Positions 8,327-16,073 of a DNA stretch of 64,000 bases are shown here, one piece after another. Position 1 is the first letter of the stretch, and each line of letters starts with the position of its first letter. Made by a program: the position numbers and the translations under genes. This stretch comes from an uncultured bacterium. Lineage in GTDB: Bacteria; Cyanobacteriota; Vampirovibrionia; Gastranaerophilales; Gastranaerophilaceae. Below the pieces are notes generated by a model that was not told the DNA's origin, did no database searches, and was given only the letters and a program-made list of their open reading frames with translations. The stretch covers positions 111,191 through 175,190 of the forward strand of contig CACWTN010000002.1 of the NCBI GenBank assembly GCA_902763805.1, written 5' to 3'.

Positions 8327-9001
8327 CTACTTACATTCAAAACCGGGAGATGTAAGAGGTAAATTTTTGTATCCGTTATTTGCGTATACTGTCTTTTTAA
8401 TATATTTGTTCGTATTGTTTCCTTTTTCCAAAAGCTGTTTTAAAATGTTTTCTCTTGTTACAAGAGAAGAATCCAAATTATTAGATTCAGGGTACAATTT
8501 CAGAATTTCCGTCCAAACAGTTGCTTCCATAGTCCAGGCATAAGTTTCTTCGCTCAGAGAGTTGTACTCATCCTGATGCAGAGCTTCGTGAGCAAGAAGT
8601 GCGGCGAGCGCTCCGGGCGGTGCATATTTATGTTTCGGGTTTATAAATATCTGTAATTTACCTTTTTTCTTCCAACCGATAGCATCAAAAGTCGAATATG
8701 CTTCATCAATTTCAGACAAGTCTTTAAACTGGATTTTTACCGGGTACTGAGTTACATTGTATCCGAGAATTGCCCGTCTCGAAAAGTCTCCTGAAGTTCC
8801 TTTCAACATATCAAGTGCAACGTGAAAAATCTGTTCCTTTGAAACCTTCTCATATTCGGGTGATATGCTGTCTATATATTCCTGTGAATATTTTGCAGGC
8901 AATTTTATAACATCTGGAACAGGCTCAAAATTCTTGGCAAAAGCAGGGCAGGAAAATGCCGTAAATAAAAGAATCAGTACCAGAGAAAATACTTTTTTCA
9001 T
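8327..9001 (-). CDS. Secreted protein with HEALH zinc-protease-like motif
   Basis: 224 residues. A clear Sec signal peptide spans 1-22 (cleavage after FA in CPAFAK). The motif LLAHEALHQDEYNSLSEETYAW holds HEALH at 138-142, the HExxH zinc-binding pattern, with Glu residues 9-17 positions downstream that could be the third ligand. A peptide-hydrolase role is therefore possible but unproven, since no family match can be run here. No transmembrane segment besides the signal. Own minus-strand transcription unit, divergent from the rplJ operon. Confidence 0.65.
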   Translation of the reverse strand: MKKVFSLVLILLFTAFSCPAFAKNFEPVPDVIKLPAKYSQEYIDSISPEYEKVSKEQIFHVALDMLKGTSGDFSRRAILGYNVTQYPVKIQFKDLSEIDEAYSTFDAIGWKKKGKLQIFINPKHKYAPPGALAALLAHEALHQDEYNSLSEETYAWTMEATVWTEILKLYPESNNLDSSLVTRENILKQLLEKGNNTNKYIKKTVYANNGYKNLPLTSPGFECK

Positions 9002-9075
9002 ACCTTCAGAAAATCCTCACTTTTATATTATTATATACTTTTCAATTATTAAAAGTCAAAAAGCAAAAACCATGC

Positions 9076-9104
9076 TTGACATTTAAATTTGTCTTTGTTA
9101 ACAT
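9076..9104 (+). promoter_or_regulatory. Promoter of the rplJ-rplL operon
   Basis: TTGACA (9076-9081), 17 bases, TAACAT (9099-9104). Perfect -35 and optimal spacing. It lies just upstream of the L10 leader, so transcription would start near 9111. Confidence 0.7.
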
Positions 9105-9112
9105 CAGAACAT

Positions 9113-9239
9113 AATCGCAGACAGTTAGTATCCTGTTGGGATTTAAATGTAAAAAGCTAACCGAGATTACCTTAGATATAAATAGCTTATATAGTATGGT
9201 ATGGATTTTGCGATTAAAAAAGATTGCGAAATCTTTTTT
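9113..9239 (+). promoter_or_regulatory. Ribosomal protein L10 leader with attenuator
   Basis: A 7-bp closing stem AATCGCA (9113-9119) / TGCGATT (9209-9215) encloses a structured region of about 90 bases. It is followed directly by a perfect 10-bp hairpin AAAAAAGATT-GCGA-AATCTTTTTT (9216-9239) with a GNRA loop and U-run, a transcription attenuator 44 bases before rplJ. L10(L12)4 autoregulates its own operon through such leaders in many bacteria. Position and layout fit. The internal kink-turn was not checked by covariance. Confidence 0.65.
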
Positions 9240-9283
9240 GTATGAAAACAGGTCGAAATAATACATAAACAAAGGAGCAAAAA

Positions 9284-9805
9284 ATGTCAACAAAAGCTTT
9301 TAAAGACGATAAGATAAAACTTATCAAAGAAAAAGTTGATAAAGCCCAAGTTGCTATTGTTACCGAATACAAAGGTCTGAGCGTTGAAGAAATCACAAAA
9401 CTCAGAAGAGCACTTCAAAAAGACGGCGGTGATTACATGGTTACAAAAAATACCCTTGCAAAAATCGCTATCAAAGGAACTCCTTATGAAGTTCTTGCAG
9501 ATTCTTTAAAAGGACCTATTGCTATTGCATTTGGTTTTGAAGATCAGGTAGCACCTGCAAAAGCTTTATCTAAATTTATCAAAGAAACTAAGAAGGGTGA
9601 AATCTTAGGAGCAGCTCTTGACGGTCAGTTATTGTCAGCAGCTGAAGCTAAAGCATTGGCAAATATTCCTTCAAAAGAAGAAATCTACGCAAAAATGCTT
9701 GGCTGTATCAACTCACCTGCTACCGGCATTGTCGGCGGTATCAACGGCGTTATGTCAGCTCTTGTCAGAGCTGTTGCAGCTGTCAGAGATCAAAAATCTG
9801 CTTAA
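9284..9805 (+). CDS. rplJ: 50S ribosomal protein L10
   Basis: 173 residues, usual length. Typical blocks: VTEYKGLSVEEITKLRR, VTKNTLAKIAI, ALDGQLLSA, and the C-terminal Ala-rich helix (MSALVRAVAAVRDQ) that binds L7/L12 dimers. It forms the base of the L12 stalk on the large subunit. Strong ribosome site AAAGGAG 7 bases before the ATG. Followed by rplL after 60 bases. Confidence 0.98.
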   Translation: MSTKAFKDDKIKLIKEKVDKAQVAIVTEYKGLSVEEITKLRRALQKDGGDYMVTKNTLAKIAIKGTPYEVLADSLKGPIAIAFGFEDQVAPAKALSKFIKETKKGEILGAALDGQLLSAAEAKALANIPSKEEIYAKMLGCINSPATGIVGGINGVMSALVRAVAAVRDQKSA

Positions 9806-9865
9806 GATGCGCATAATACCAAATTAATACGTACTACAACAAATAAAAAAATAAAGGAGAAAATC

Positions 9866-10243
9866 ATGAGTGTAGAAGCAATTTTAGAATCAATTGAAAA
9901 ATTAACATTATTAGAAGCTGCTGAATTAGTTAAAGCTATGGAAGAAAAATTCGGCGTATCTGCAGCTGCTCCTGTAGCTGTAGCTGCTGCTCCGGCTGCT
10001 GCTGGTGCTGCTCCTGCTGAAGAAGCTGCTTCTGAAGTTAACGTTATCTTAGCATCAGTTCCTGCTGATAAGAAAATCGCAGTTCTTAAAGAAGTTCGTG
10101 CTATTACAGGTCTTGGCTTGAAAGAAGCTAAAGATTTAGTAGACGGCGCTCCTAAGGCTGTTAAAGAACAGGTTAAGAAAGAAGATGCTGAAGCTATCAA
10201 GAAACAACTTGAAGCAGCAGGCGCTACTGTTGAAATCAAGTAG
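9866..10243 (+). CDS. rplL: 50S ribosomal protein L7/L12
   Basis: 125 residues. N-terminal dimerisation domain ([24 protein letters not shown]), an Ala/Pro/Val hinge (about 34-58), then the C-terminal factor-binding domain with [18 protein letters not shown] and [16 protein letters not shown]. It recruits GTPase translation factors. Strong site AAAGGAG upstream. The operon ends at the hairpin at 10266-10305. Confidence 0.98.
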   Translation: MSVEAILESIEKLTLLEAAELVKAMEEKFGVSAAAPVAVAAAPAAAGAAPAEEAASEVNVILASVPADKKIAVLKEVRAITGLGLKEAKDLVDGAPKAVKEQVKKEDAEAIKKQLEAAGATVEIK

Positions 10244-10265
10244 TTTGACATTATTTGCTAAAACT

Positions 10266-10305
10266 AAAAACTCTAAAACCGAATATTCGGTTTTAGAGTT
10301 TTTTT
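10266..10305 (+). terminator. Rho-independent terminator after rplL
   Basis: A long perfect stem around AACTCTAAAACCGAA / TTCGGTTTTAGAGTT with flanking A and T runs. It can work in both directions, but only the plus-strand operon ends here. Confidence 0.9.
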
Positions 10306-10311
10306 AATAAT

Positions 10312-10341
10312 TTGAAATTTAGTCTTACTGTTTGGTATAAT
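10312..10341 (+). promoter_or_regulatory. Promoter of the mlaEFD operon
   Basis: TTGAAA (10312-10317), 18 bases, TATAAT (10336-10341), directly after the rplL terminator. Confidence 0.6.
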
Positions 10342-10367
10342 AAATCTGTCGATTAACATATAATATT

Positions 10368-10405
10368 CTCACATTCTCGTTTTCTTATAACGAAAAATGT
10401 GCGAG
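10368..10405 (+). promoter_or_regulatory. Leader hairpin overlapping the mlaE ribosome site
   Basis: CACATT (10370-10375) pairs with AATGTG (10396-10401), and TCGTT (10377-10381) pairs with AACGA (10389-10393); outer CT/AG pairs reach into the GAGGGGG ribosome site (10403-10409). The hairpin contains the GTG that heads the longest mlaE frame. It may dampen initiation; this is inference. Confidence 0.35.
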
Positions 10406-11214
10406 GGGGCATTCTGAAAGTCTATTATAAAGCAACATTTACATACAAAATAATACGGGCGCTTGAGCAAACTGTAACGGAGCTTATTTCAACGCTCGGT
10501 CAGATTGTAATTTTCGGAATAGAATTTCTGAAGGGATTAAAAAATAAACCAACAACATTTAAAGAGCTTATGTATCAGTGTTATCGTTTTGGCGTTACGT
10601 CGCTTCCGATAACATTGTCTATTGTTGGTATGACTTCAATAATTGTTGCTATGCAGGTGGCCGGAGAAATGGTAAAGCAAGGTGCCGGCAACTATGTAGG
10701 AATGCTCGTTGCAATACTTATGGTAAGGGAAGAAGCTGTCATAATGGCAGGTTTTGCTATTATATCAATGATAGGTTCATCACTTGCTTCTGAAATTGCA
10801 ACAATGAAAGTTACGGAACAGATAGATGCGATAACAGTTTTAAAAGTTAATCCTGTCCACTATCTTTTTACACCCAGAGTGCTTGCGGGAACGCTTATGA
10901 TGCCGGTTGTTGTAATAATATCATCGCTTGTTGGTATTATTGGCGGAGCAGTTGCTTCAAACCTTGTTTCAGGACTAACTTTCAAGGCGTATTTTGATTC
11001 TGTTTGGTTCGGACTTAATACACACGATTTGAATGTATGTATTATGAAATCATTTGCGTTTGGTTTTGTAATATCCTTAATAAGCTGTTCATGCGGAATG
11101 GAAGCGCGCGACGGTGCAAAAGGAGTGGGACTTGCTACAACAAAAGCCGTAGTCTGGTCATTTGTTGCAATAGTTATAGTTGATTTAATCTTTGCGGCAG
11201 CTTGTTTCTATTGA
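10399..11214 (+). CDS. mlaE: MlaE-family lipid ABC transporter permease
   Basis: Up to 271 residues with five or so membrane helices and the MlaE pattern: LGQIVIFGIEFLKG, ITLSIVGMTSIIVAMQVAGEM, EEAVIMAGFAIISMIGSSLASEIATMKVTEQIDA (which carries the conserved Glu/Gln-Asp region) and the C-terminal GMEARDGAKGVGLATTKAVV. It is the inner membrane permease of an MCE system that moves phospholipids between inner and outer membranes. The start is uncertain: the longest frame uses GTG at 10399 without a ribosome site, while a strong GAGGGGG (10403-10409) points to a start just after it, where only ATT (10411) or CTG (10414) are in frame. Followed by mlaF after 15 bases. Confidence 0.93.
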   Translation: MRGGILKVYYKATFTYKIIRALEQTVTELISTLGQIVIFGIEFLKGLKNKPTTFKELMYQCYRFGVTSLPITLSIVGMTSIIVAMQVAGEMVKQGAGNYVGMLVAILMVREEAVIMAGFAIISMIGSSLASEIATMKVTEQIDAITVLKVNPVHYLFTPRVLAGTLMMPVVVIISSLVGIIGGAVASNLVSGLTFKAYFDSVWFGLNTHDLNVCIMKSFAFGFVISLISCSCGMEARDGAKGVGLATTKAVVWSFVAIVIVDLIFAAACFY

Positions 11215-11229
11215 TTATCTGGAGAAAAC

Positions 11230-11946
11230 ATGAGTATAGAAGTAAAAAATTTAGTTAAAACATTTGATAAAAAAGTAATACTGGATAACATTTCCTTTAG
11301 AGTTGATGACGGAAAAATTCTTTCCATTATAGGCTTTAGCGGTTCGGGAAAAAGCACGGTTCTGAAGTTGATAAGCGGTTTATTGGAAAAAGATTCGGGA
11401 GAGATTATTACAACAGGCGGCGACATTGCCATGGTGTTCCAGTATTCTGCTCTTTTTGATTCGCTTAATGTTTTTGACAATATATCTTTTGCGCTTCAGG
11501 AAAGGAAAGATTTAAGAGGCAAATACACAAGAAAAGAGCTTGAAAAAATAGTTGCGGAAAAACTTGAACTTGTCGGTTTGTCAGGTATTGAAAATAAGTA
11601 TCCGTCAGAACTTTCCGGCGGTATGCAGAAGCGTGTCAGCTTCGCAAGAGCTATTGTTACCGAACCGAAAATTATTCTGTATGATGAACCTACGGCAGGC
11701 CTTGACCCTATATCATCAACCCTGATAGAAGACTATATTGTAAGGCTGAAAAATGAAACGAATGCAGCATCAATAGTTGTAACTCACCAAATGTCAACTA
11801 TTCGTAGGACGGCTGATTCGGTACTAATGTTGTATAATGGACATGCAGTTTTTGAAGGTTCGCCCGATGAATTGTGCAGAGAGGAAACTCCGTATACACG
11901 TCAGTTTGTGGAAGCAGCTATTGACGGACCAATGAAAATGAATTAA
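11230..11946 (+). CDS. mlaF: MlaF-family ABC transporter ATPase
   Basis: 238 residues. Walker A GFSGSGKST (35-43), Q-loop VFQYSALFDSLNV, signature LSGGMQKR (128-135), Walker B IILYDEPTAGLDP (148-160) and the switch His in VVTHQM. The QYSALFDS and GMQKR forms are typical of MlaF. It powers the MlaE permease. Ribosome site GGAGA lies 5-6 bases before the ATG. Middle gene of the mlaE-F-D unit. Confidence 0.95.
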   Translation: MSIEVKNLVKTFDKKVILDNISFRVDDGKILSIIGFSGSGKSTVLKLISGLLEKDSGEIITTGGDIAMVFQYSALFDSLNVFDNISFALQERKDLRGKYTRKELEKIVAEKLELVGLSGIENKYPSELSGGMQKRVSFARAIVTEPKIILYDEPTAGLDPISSTLIEDYIVRLKNETNAASIVVTHQMSTIRRTADSVLMLYNGHAVFEGSPDELCREETPYTRQFVEAAIDGPMKMN

Positions 11947-11960
11947 CGAGGAATGTAATC

Positions 11961-13316
11961 ATGAAAATATCACCCGCATTAAAAGTCGGTTTATTAACGA
12001 TAGTATCTTTAACAATTCTGTTATTCACAATTTTGTGGGTAAAAGGCAGAGCGTTTTCTTCTGCGGAAAGAATTGAAGTACAGTTCAAAGATGTAAACGG
12101 TATGCGTCCTGGTTCGGGTGTACAGATGATGGGTATGAGAGTCGGACAGGTAGAAGAAATTACCCCGGTTGTAAACGGTGAGTCAAGTTATGTAAAAATG
12201 AAATTTGTTATTACTCAGCCGGGAATTGAAATACCAAAAGCTTCAACATTAAGTATTCAGCAGTCCGGTTTAATTGGTGAACAATTCCTTGAAATTACCC
12301 CTCCGAAATTAAGATCAGTATTTATTCCTGTTGTTAATCAGGATTTGATTATCAAAGATGCTCCGGTCGAGATTAAACTTGATGACAAACTGTATGACGT
12401 CGGTAAAGTAAAGAAATCTCAAATTATGAGTTCAAAGCTGGTTCCTGTAGAACTCTCAGATACCGTAAAAACTCAGTATGCATATAAGGTTGATTATGTG
12501 GTAACACTTCCCGGGTTAAGACTTCCTCACTTTATGAAGGGAGAAGTTGTAACGGTTGATAATGTAAAGAAATTAAGAGTTCAGCCTCTTGATGGCTCAG
12601 CTCTACCGTATCCGCAGCAGACTTCGCCTTATACTATTGTAGAGCCGATGAGGATAGCTGACTTTATGGATTTGCAGTATAAGGCTGCCGAATCTTTGAC
12701 AGAGATGAGCAAAATGGTTAACGACCTTATGAATGACAAGATGGTTGCCGAAATCAGACAATCAGTTACAAACTTTAAGGAGTTAACAGCACAGGCAACT
12801 ACTACTCTCCAAAAAACAGAAAAGCTTATTGATGCATCAAGAAATGATATAGATGCAATTTTGTGGATGATGAGTGATGTTGCAAACAACTTTAATAAAT
12901 TGGCAACAAATATTAACGGCATTATTGGTGATGAGAAATTTAAACCGACATTGTATCAAGCTGCTGATTCATTTGCAAAACTTTCAGATGCCTTAACACC
13001 GATTATCGGCGCAGTTGATGCAAAAGCTTTTGCCGAAGACTTAAATGCTGTTATGACAAATATGAATGAAATATCTACTGCCGTAAATAAAATGACAAAA
13101 GATGAAAAACTTAAAACAAAAATTACAACATCTATAGACAATCTGAATACAACAATGTGCGAAGTTACAATGGCTCTTGAAACAATAAACGGTCAAAACG
13201 GAGAGAAAGAAAACCTGAAACAGATTATGACTGATGCATCAGAAACAGTATCTAACTTAAAGAAATTCTCTGAAAAATTGAATAAGAGATTCCTGTTGTT
13301 CAGACTGTTGTTCTGA
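11961..13316 (+). CDS. mlaD: MlaD-like MCE domain protein
   Basis: 451 residues. An N-terminal membrane anchor (about 9-27) is followed by an MCE domain (about 37-118: VQFKDVNGMRPGSGVQMMGMRVG ... SGLIGEQFLEITPP), then a region of about 110 residues, a second beta-rich stretch, and a long helical C-terminus (about 235-445) with heptad-like repeats ending in a short hydrophobic stretch FLLFRLLF. It would form a hexameric lipid-binding ring held at the inner membrane and facing the periplasm. Longer than E. coli MlaD (183 residues), closer to cyanobacterial/chloroplast TGD2-like or long MCE proteins with a coiled tail. GAGGAA ribosome site. Last gene of the unit. Confidence 0.9.
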   Translation: MKISPALKVGLLTIVSLTILLFTILWVKGRAFSSAERIEVQFKDVNGMRPGSGVQMMGMRVGQVEEITPVVNGESSYVKMKFVITQPGIEIPKASTLSIQQSGLIGEQFLEITPPKLRSVFIPVVNQDLIIKDAPVEIKLDDKLYDVGKVKKSQIMSSKLVPVELSDTVKTQYAYKVDYVVTLPGLRLPHFMKGEVVTVDNVKKLRVQPLDGSALPYPQQTSPYTIVEPMRIADFMDLQYKAAESLTEMSKMVNDLMNDKMVAEIRQSVTNFKELTAQATTTLQKTEKLIDASRNDIDAILWMMSDVANNFNKLATNINGIIGDEKFKPTLYQAADSFAKLSDALTPIIGAVDAKAFAEDLNAVMTNMNEISTAVNKMTKDEKLKTKITTSIDNLNTTMCEVTMALETINGQNGEKENLKQIMTDASETVSNLKKFSEKLNKRFLLFRLLF

Positions 13317-13356
13317 TTTCGGTATACGTTTATCCCAAAATAATACTTTAGAGTGA

Positions 13357-13385
13357 TTGACAAATATTTTGTTTGGGGTTATCCT
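13357..13385 (+). promoter_or_regulatory. Promoter of the small tagged protein gene (13443)
   Basis: TTGACA (13357-13362), 17 bases, TATCCT (13380-13385). It closely resembles the promoter of the paralogue at 31646-31674, with both showing TTGA, a T/G-rich spacer and TATC at the -10. It lies inside the longest open frame upstream, which argues for the downstream ATG at 13443. Confidence 0.55.
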
Positions 13386-13442
13386 TACAAAGTACCGAGA
13401 TATAAAGATTATTATAGATTTAGCGAGAAAGGAGCGTGTGTG

Positions 13443-13760
13443 ATGAGAATTAGCTCTATAAATGTTGCACTACCAAAAAATTACAATTATCAGACAAAAG
13501 TAAGAGAGACACAGGCTCGCAATATTAATATTGAACAACCGTCTTTCAAAGGTGTTAAGGCAGGACTGTTGGCTACAGCAGGCGGTATAATTGGTGCAGC
13601 GGTAGGAACCGTTTTAACAGGCGGAGTTCTTGTTCCGTTTATGCTTGCAGGTGCAGGTACTATTATAGGCGGTGAATACGGAATTAAAGACGAACCGCAT
13701 AGTGATGAGTATGGTGTTCCATATAATGACGGACCTTCAAGTTTTGATTATATAGGATAA
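13443..13760 (+). CDS. Small 'FKG'-tagged hydrophobic protein
   Basis: 105 residues from the ATG at 13443, which has AGAAAGGAG 8 bases upstream; an in-frame start at 13353 would place the promoter inside the gene. N-terminus MRISSINVAL, then the tag PSFKG at about residue 36, then two Gly-rich hydrophobic segments (AGLLATAGGIIGAAVG and a second ending AGTIIGG) like glycine-zipper membrane hairpins, and a short polar tail. Not recognised as a known family. A shorter paralogue lies at 31696-31998 with the same start (MR[IV]SSI), tag and hydrophobic core. Probably membrane-associated; function unknown. Confidence 0.75.
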   Translation: MRISSINVALPKNYNYQTKVRETQARNINIEQPSFKGVKAGLLATAGGIIGAAVGTVLTGGVLVPFMLAGAGTIIGGEYGIKDEPHSDEYGVPYNDGPSSFDYIG

Positions 13761-13780
13761 AACAAATATATAGTTTTGTA

Positions 13781-13814
13781 AAAAAACACTGTATGTTGTG
13801 TACAGTGTTTTTTT
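13781..13814 (+). terminator. Rho-independent terminator
   Basis: AAAAAACACTGTA / TACAGTGTTTTTTT with a 7-base loop, 20 bases after the stop of the small tagged protein. Isolates it from the purine nucleoside phosphorylase gene. Confidence 0.88.
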
Positions 13815-13854
13815 ATTGCGCTAAAATGTTTATAGTGTGTATGAGGGGATTATA

Positions 13855-14658
13855 ATGTTGGAAAAAACCGTAAAACTGATTAATGAAAAGATAGGTGATT
13901 TTAAGCCTGAGTTAGGTATAATCTTAGGCTCAGGTCTGGGTGAACTTGCAGATGAATACTGCGACATATCTATTGATTATAAAGATGTTCCGGGTTTTGA
14001 AGTTTCTACGGTGAGCGGTCATAAAGGAAGATTGGTCTTTGCGGAAATTAACGGTAAAAATGTTGTTATGATGCAAGGGCGCTTTCATTTTTATGAAGGT
14101 CATTCGATTCAAAAAGTTGTTTATCCAGTTAAAGTAATGAGAAAACTTGGGGTTAAAAATCTGATAATAACAAATGCTGCCGGCGGAGTAAATCCGTCGT
14201 TTAATCCGTCTGATTTAATGGTTATAACAGACCACATTAACTTTATGGGACAAAATCCGTTAATCGGGATAAACGATGATTCCATTGGCACAAGGTTCCC
14301 TGATATGAGTGAGGTTTACACTCCTGAGTATGTTGATTTGGTAAAGAAAATCGGAAACGAGTTAGGTATTGATTTGCAGGAAGGCGTTTATATGGCGCTT
14401 ACTGGACCTTCTTATGAAACTCCTGCAGAAGTAAGAATGGCAGGTATAATAGGAGCGGATGCTGTTGGTATGTCAACAGTTCCAGAAGCCATGGTTGCAG
14501 CATGGGCAGGTATGAAAGTAATAGGATTAAGCTGTATTTGCAACTCTGCAGCAGGTGTAAGCACTGTCGGATTATCGCATGATGATGTAATCAAAGCTGC
14601 AAATAAAGCTAAAGATAAGTTCAAAAAACTGGTTGTTGAGGTAATTAAAAGAATATAA
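13855..14658 (+). CDS. punA: Purine nucleoside phosphorylase (trimeric PNP family)
   Basis: 267 residues from the ATG at 13855, which follows GAGGGGAT at a good distance; an in-frame ATG six codons earlier has no ribosome site. Family blocks: LGIILGSGLGELAD, VSGHKGRLVF, MQGRFHFYEGH, TNAAGGVNPSF, DHINFMGQNPL, ALTGPSYETPAEVR and ADAVGMSTVPE. It splits inosine and guanosine with phosphate for purine salvage. The usual NxAAG block near the C-terminus reads CNSAAGV. The stop overlaps the rqcP start (ATAATG), giving translational coupling. Confidence 0.95.
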   Translation: MLEKTVKLINEKIGDFKPELGIILGSGLGELADEYCDISIDYKDVPGFEVSTVSGHKGRLVFAEINGKNVVMMQGRFHFYEGHSIQKVVYPVKVMRKLGVKNLIITNAAGGVNPSFNPSDLMVITDHINFMGQNPLIGINDDSIGTRFPDMSEVYTPEYVDLVKKIGNELGIDLQEGVYMALTGPSYETPAEVRMAGIIGADAVGMSTVPEAMVAAWAGMKVIGLSCICNSAAGVSTVGLSHDDVIKAANKAKDKFKKLVVEVIKRI

Positions 14659-14903
14659 TGCGCCTGGATAAATTTTTAAAAGTTTCAAGATTAATAAAAC
14701 GCAGAACGGTTGCCAATACTGTTTCTGAAATGGGTAAAGTTATCGTTAACGGTAATCCGGCAAAACCTGCGAAACAATTAAAAGTTGGTGATATAATCGA
14801 AATAGAGTATGCTTCCAAAACAGAAAAGTACGAAGTTTTAGTTGTGCCGGAAGGTAATGTCAGTGTACAGATGGCTCAGACTCTATACAAGGAAATTAGT
14901 TAA
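14658..14903 (+). CDS. rqcP: RqcP-like S4-domain ribosome quality control protein
   Basis: 81 residues, a lone S4 RNA-binding domain: MRLDKFLKVSRLIKRR, then GKVIVNGNPAKPAKQLKVGDIIEI. This matches the RqcP/YabO and Hsp15 group. RqcP works with RqcH in adding C-terminal alanine tails to peptides stalled on 50S subunits. It overlaps the stop of the phosphorylase gene by one base. RqcH is not in the window. Confidence 0.88.
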   Translation: MRLDKFLKVSRLIKRRTVANTVSEMGKVIVNGNPAKPAKQLKVGDIIEIEYASKTEKYEVLVVPEGNVSVQMAQTLYKEIS

Positions 14904-14917
14904 AAGGATAATCTAAA

Positions 14918-15589
14918 ATGCATAATATAGTATTACAAATAAGCAATTTATTTCACTCTTGGGGAATGGCGGGGTTATTTGCAAATGCAACTATTGAGAG
15001 TTGTCTTCCTGGATTTCCTCTGCCTCCTGATGTTTTGCTGATTGCAATGTGTCTTTCTTTACCGCAAAAAGCTCTGTTGTATGCTTTGATTTGTACAACA
15101 GGTTCAATAACCGGTGCGCTTATCGGGTATTGTGTCGGGCGTTTCGGAGGAAGACCTCTTTTTAATTATTTGTTCAGAAGCAAAATGGATAAGCTTGAAA
15201 CGGTTGACAAACTGTTTGAGGAGTACGGTGCATTTGCTGTATTTTTCTCTGCATTTTCGCCTATTCCGTATAACATTTTTGCAATTGCAAGCGGCATTAC
15301 TAAAATGAATGTTTTTAAGTTCTGGTTTGTAAGCTGTCTTGGAAGGGGCGGAAGATTTTTCTTTGTAAGTATTATGCTTATGCTTTTTGGAGATACGATT
15401 AAGGAGAATATGAATTATTTTATAATCGGTGTAAGCGTATTATTGATAGCCTTCTTTGCTGTGCTGTATAAAAAAAGACACTCTATCACAGGAAAAAAGA
15501 GTGATGATATAAGTTGTACAAAAACTATAGTAGAAAGCAAACCTAACGTTAACGAAGCAGATATGGAGCAGGAATATGCCAATAATTAA
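14918..15589 (+). CDS. DedA/VTT-family membrane protein
   Basis: 223 residues. Several membrane segments; FPLPPDVLLIAM near residue 35, GALIGYCVGRFGG, and the conserved FSPIPYNIFAIASGITKM followed by FWFVSCLGRGGRF. DedA proteins are proposed lipid (undecaprenyl-phosphate or phosphatidylethanolamine) flippases with re-entrant loops. The tail after residue 190 is polar and probably cytoplasmic. Good ribosome site; the gene overlaps the start of yjbQ by 14 bases. Confidence 0.88.
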   Translation: MHNIVLQISNLFHSWGMAGLFANATIESCLPGFPLPPDVLLIAMCLSLPQKALLYALICTTGSITGALIGYCVGRFGGRPLFNYLFRSKMDKLETVDKLFEEYGAFAVFFSAFSPIPYNIFAIASGITKMNVFKFWFVSCLGRGGRFFFVSIMLMLFGDTIKENMNYFIIGVSVLLIAFFAVLYKKRHSITGKKSDDISCTKTIVESKPNVNEADMEQEYANN

Positions 15590-15992
15590 TGAACATTTTA
15601 TGATTAAAACCCGTGGAAATAATGATATTATAAACATCACAAAACACGTTCAGAATTGTGTGTACAAGCACGAGTTAAAAGATGCTTTTGTATGTGTTTC
15701 TATACAGGGAAGTACATCGGCTGTTACAACAATAGAGTATGAAGAAGGTTTGGTAAAAGATTTAAGAGAAGCTCTGGACAGAATTGCTCCATCAGGTCAG
15801 GAATATCACCACGATGAGATTTGGCATGACGGAAACGGTTATGCGCACGTGCGTTCAGCTCTTGTCGGAAGTTCTGTTTGTATTGCACTGGTTGACGGAC
15901 TTCTTAATTTAGGCACCTGGCAGCAGGTTGTTCTTCTGGATTTTGACAACAAGGAACGCTCAAGAAATATTACTGTTCAGATTATTCACTAA
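15576..15992 (+). CDS. yjbQ: YjbQ-family protein (UPF0047)
   Basis: 138 residues. The conserved block YHHDEIWHDGNGYAHVRSALVGSS and the C-terminal LGTWQQVVLLDFDN...R identify the YjbQ fold, a small trimeric protein with a His/Cys-lined pocket; some members show thiamine-phosphate synthase activity. AGCAGGAA precedes the ATG at 15576, within the end of the DedA gene. An internal ATG at codon 9 is a weaker choice. True cellular role unsettled. Confidence 0.9.
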   Translation: MPIINEHFMIKTRGNNDIINITKHVQNCVYKHELKDAFVCVSIQGSTSAVTTIEYEEGLVKDLREALDRIAPSGQEYHHDEIWHDGNGYAHVRSALVGSSVCIALVDGLLNLGTWQQVVLLDFDNKERSRNITVQIIH

Positions 15993-16073
15993 TCAGTATT
16001 CTTTATCTGTAATATCTATTTCTTTGTTTATGGTATTATTAATGTATAATTTTACACTAAAAGAGGGAATATT

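Noticed and set aside
13353..13442. Longer start for the small tagged protein
   Set aside because: This would place the promoter inside the gene and has no ribosome site; the ATG at 13443 has AGAAAGGAG.
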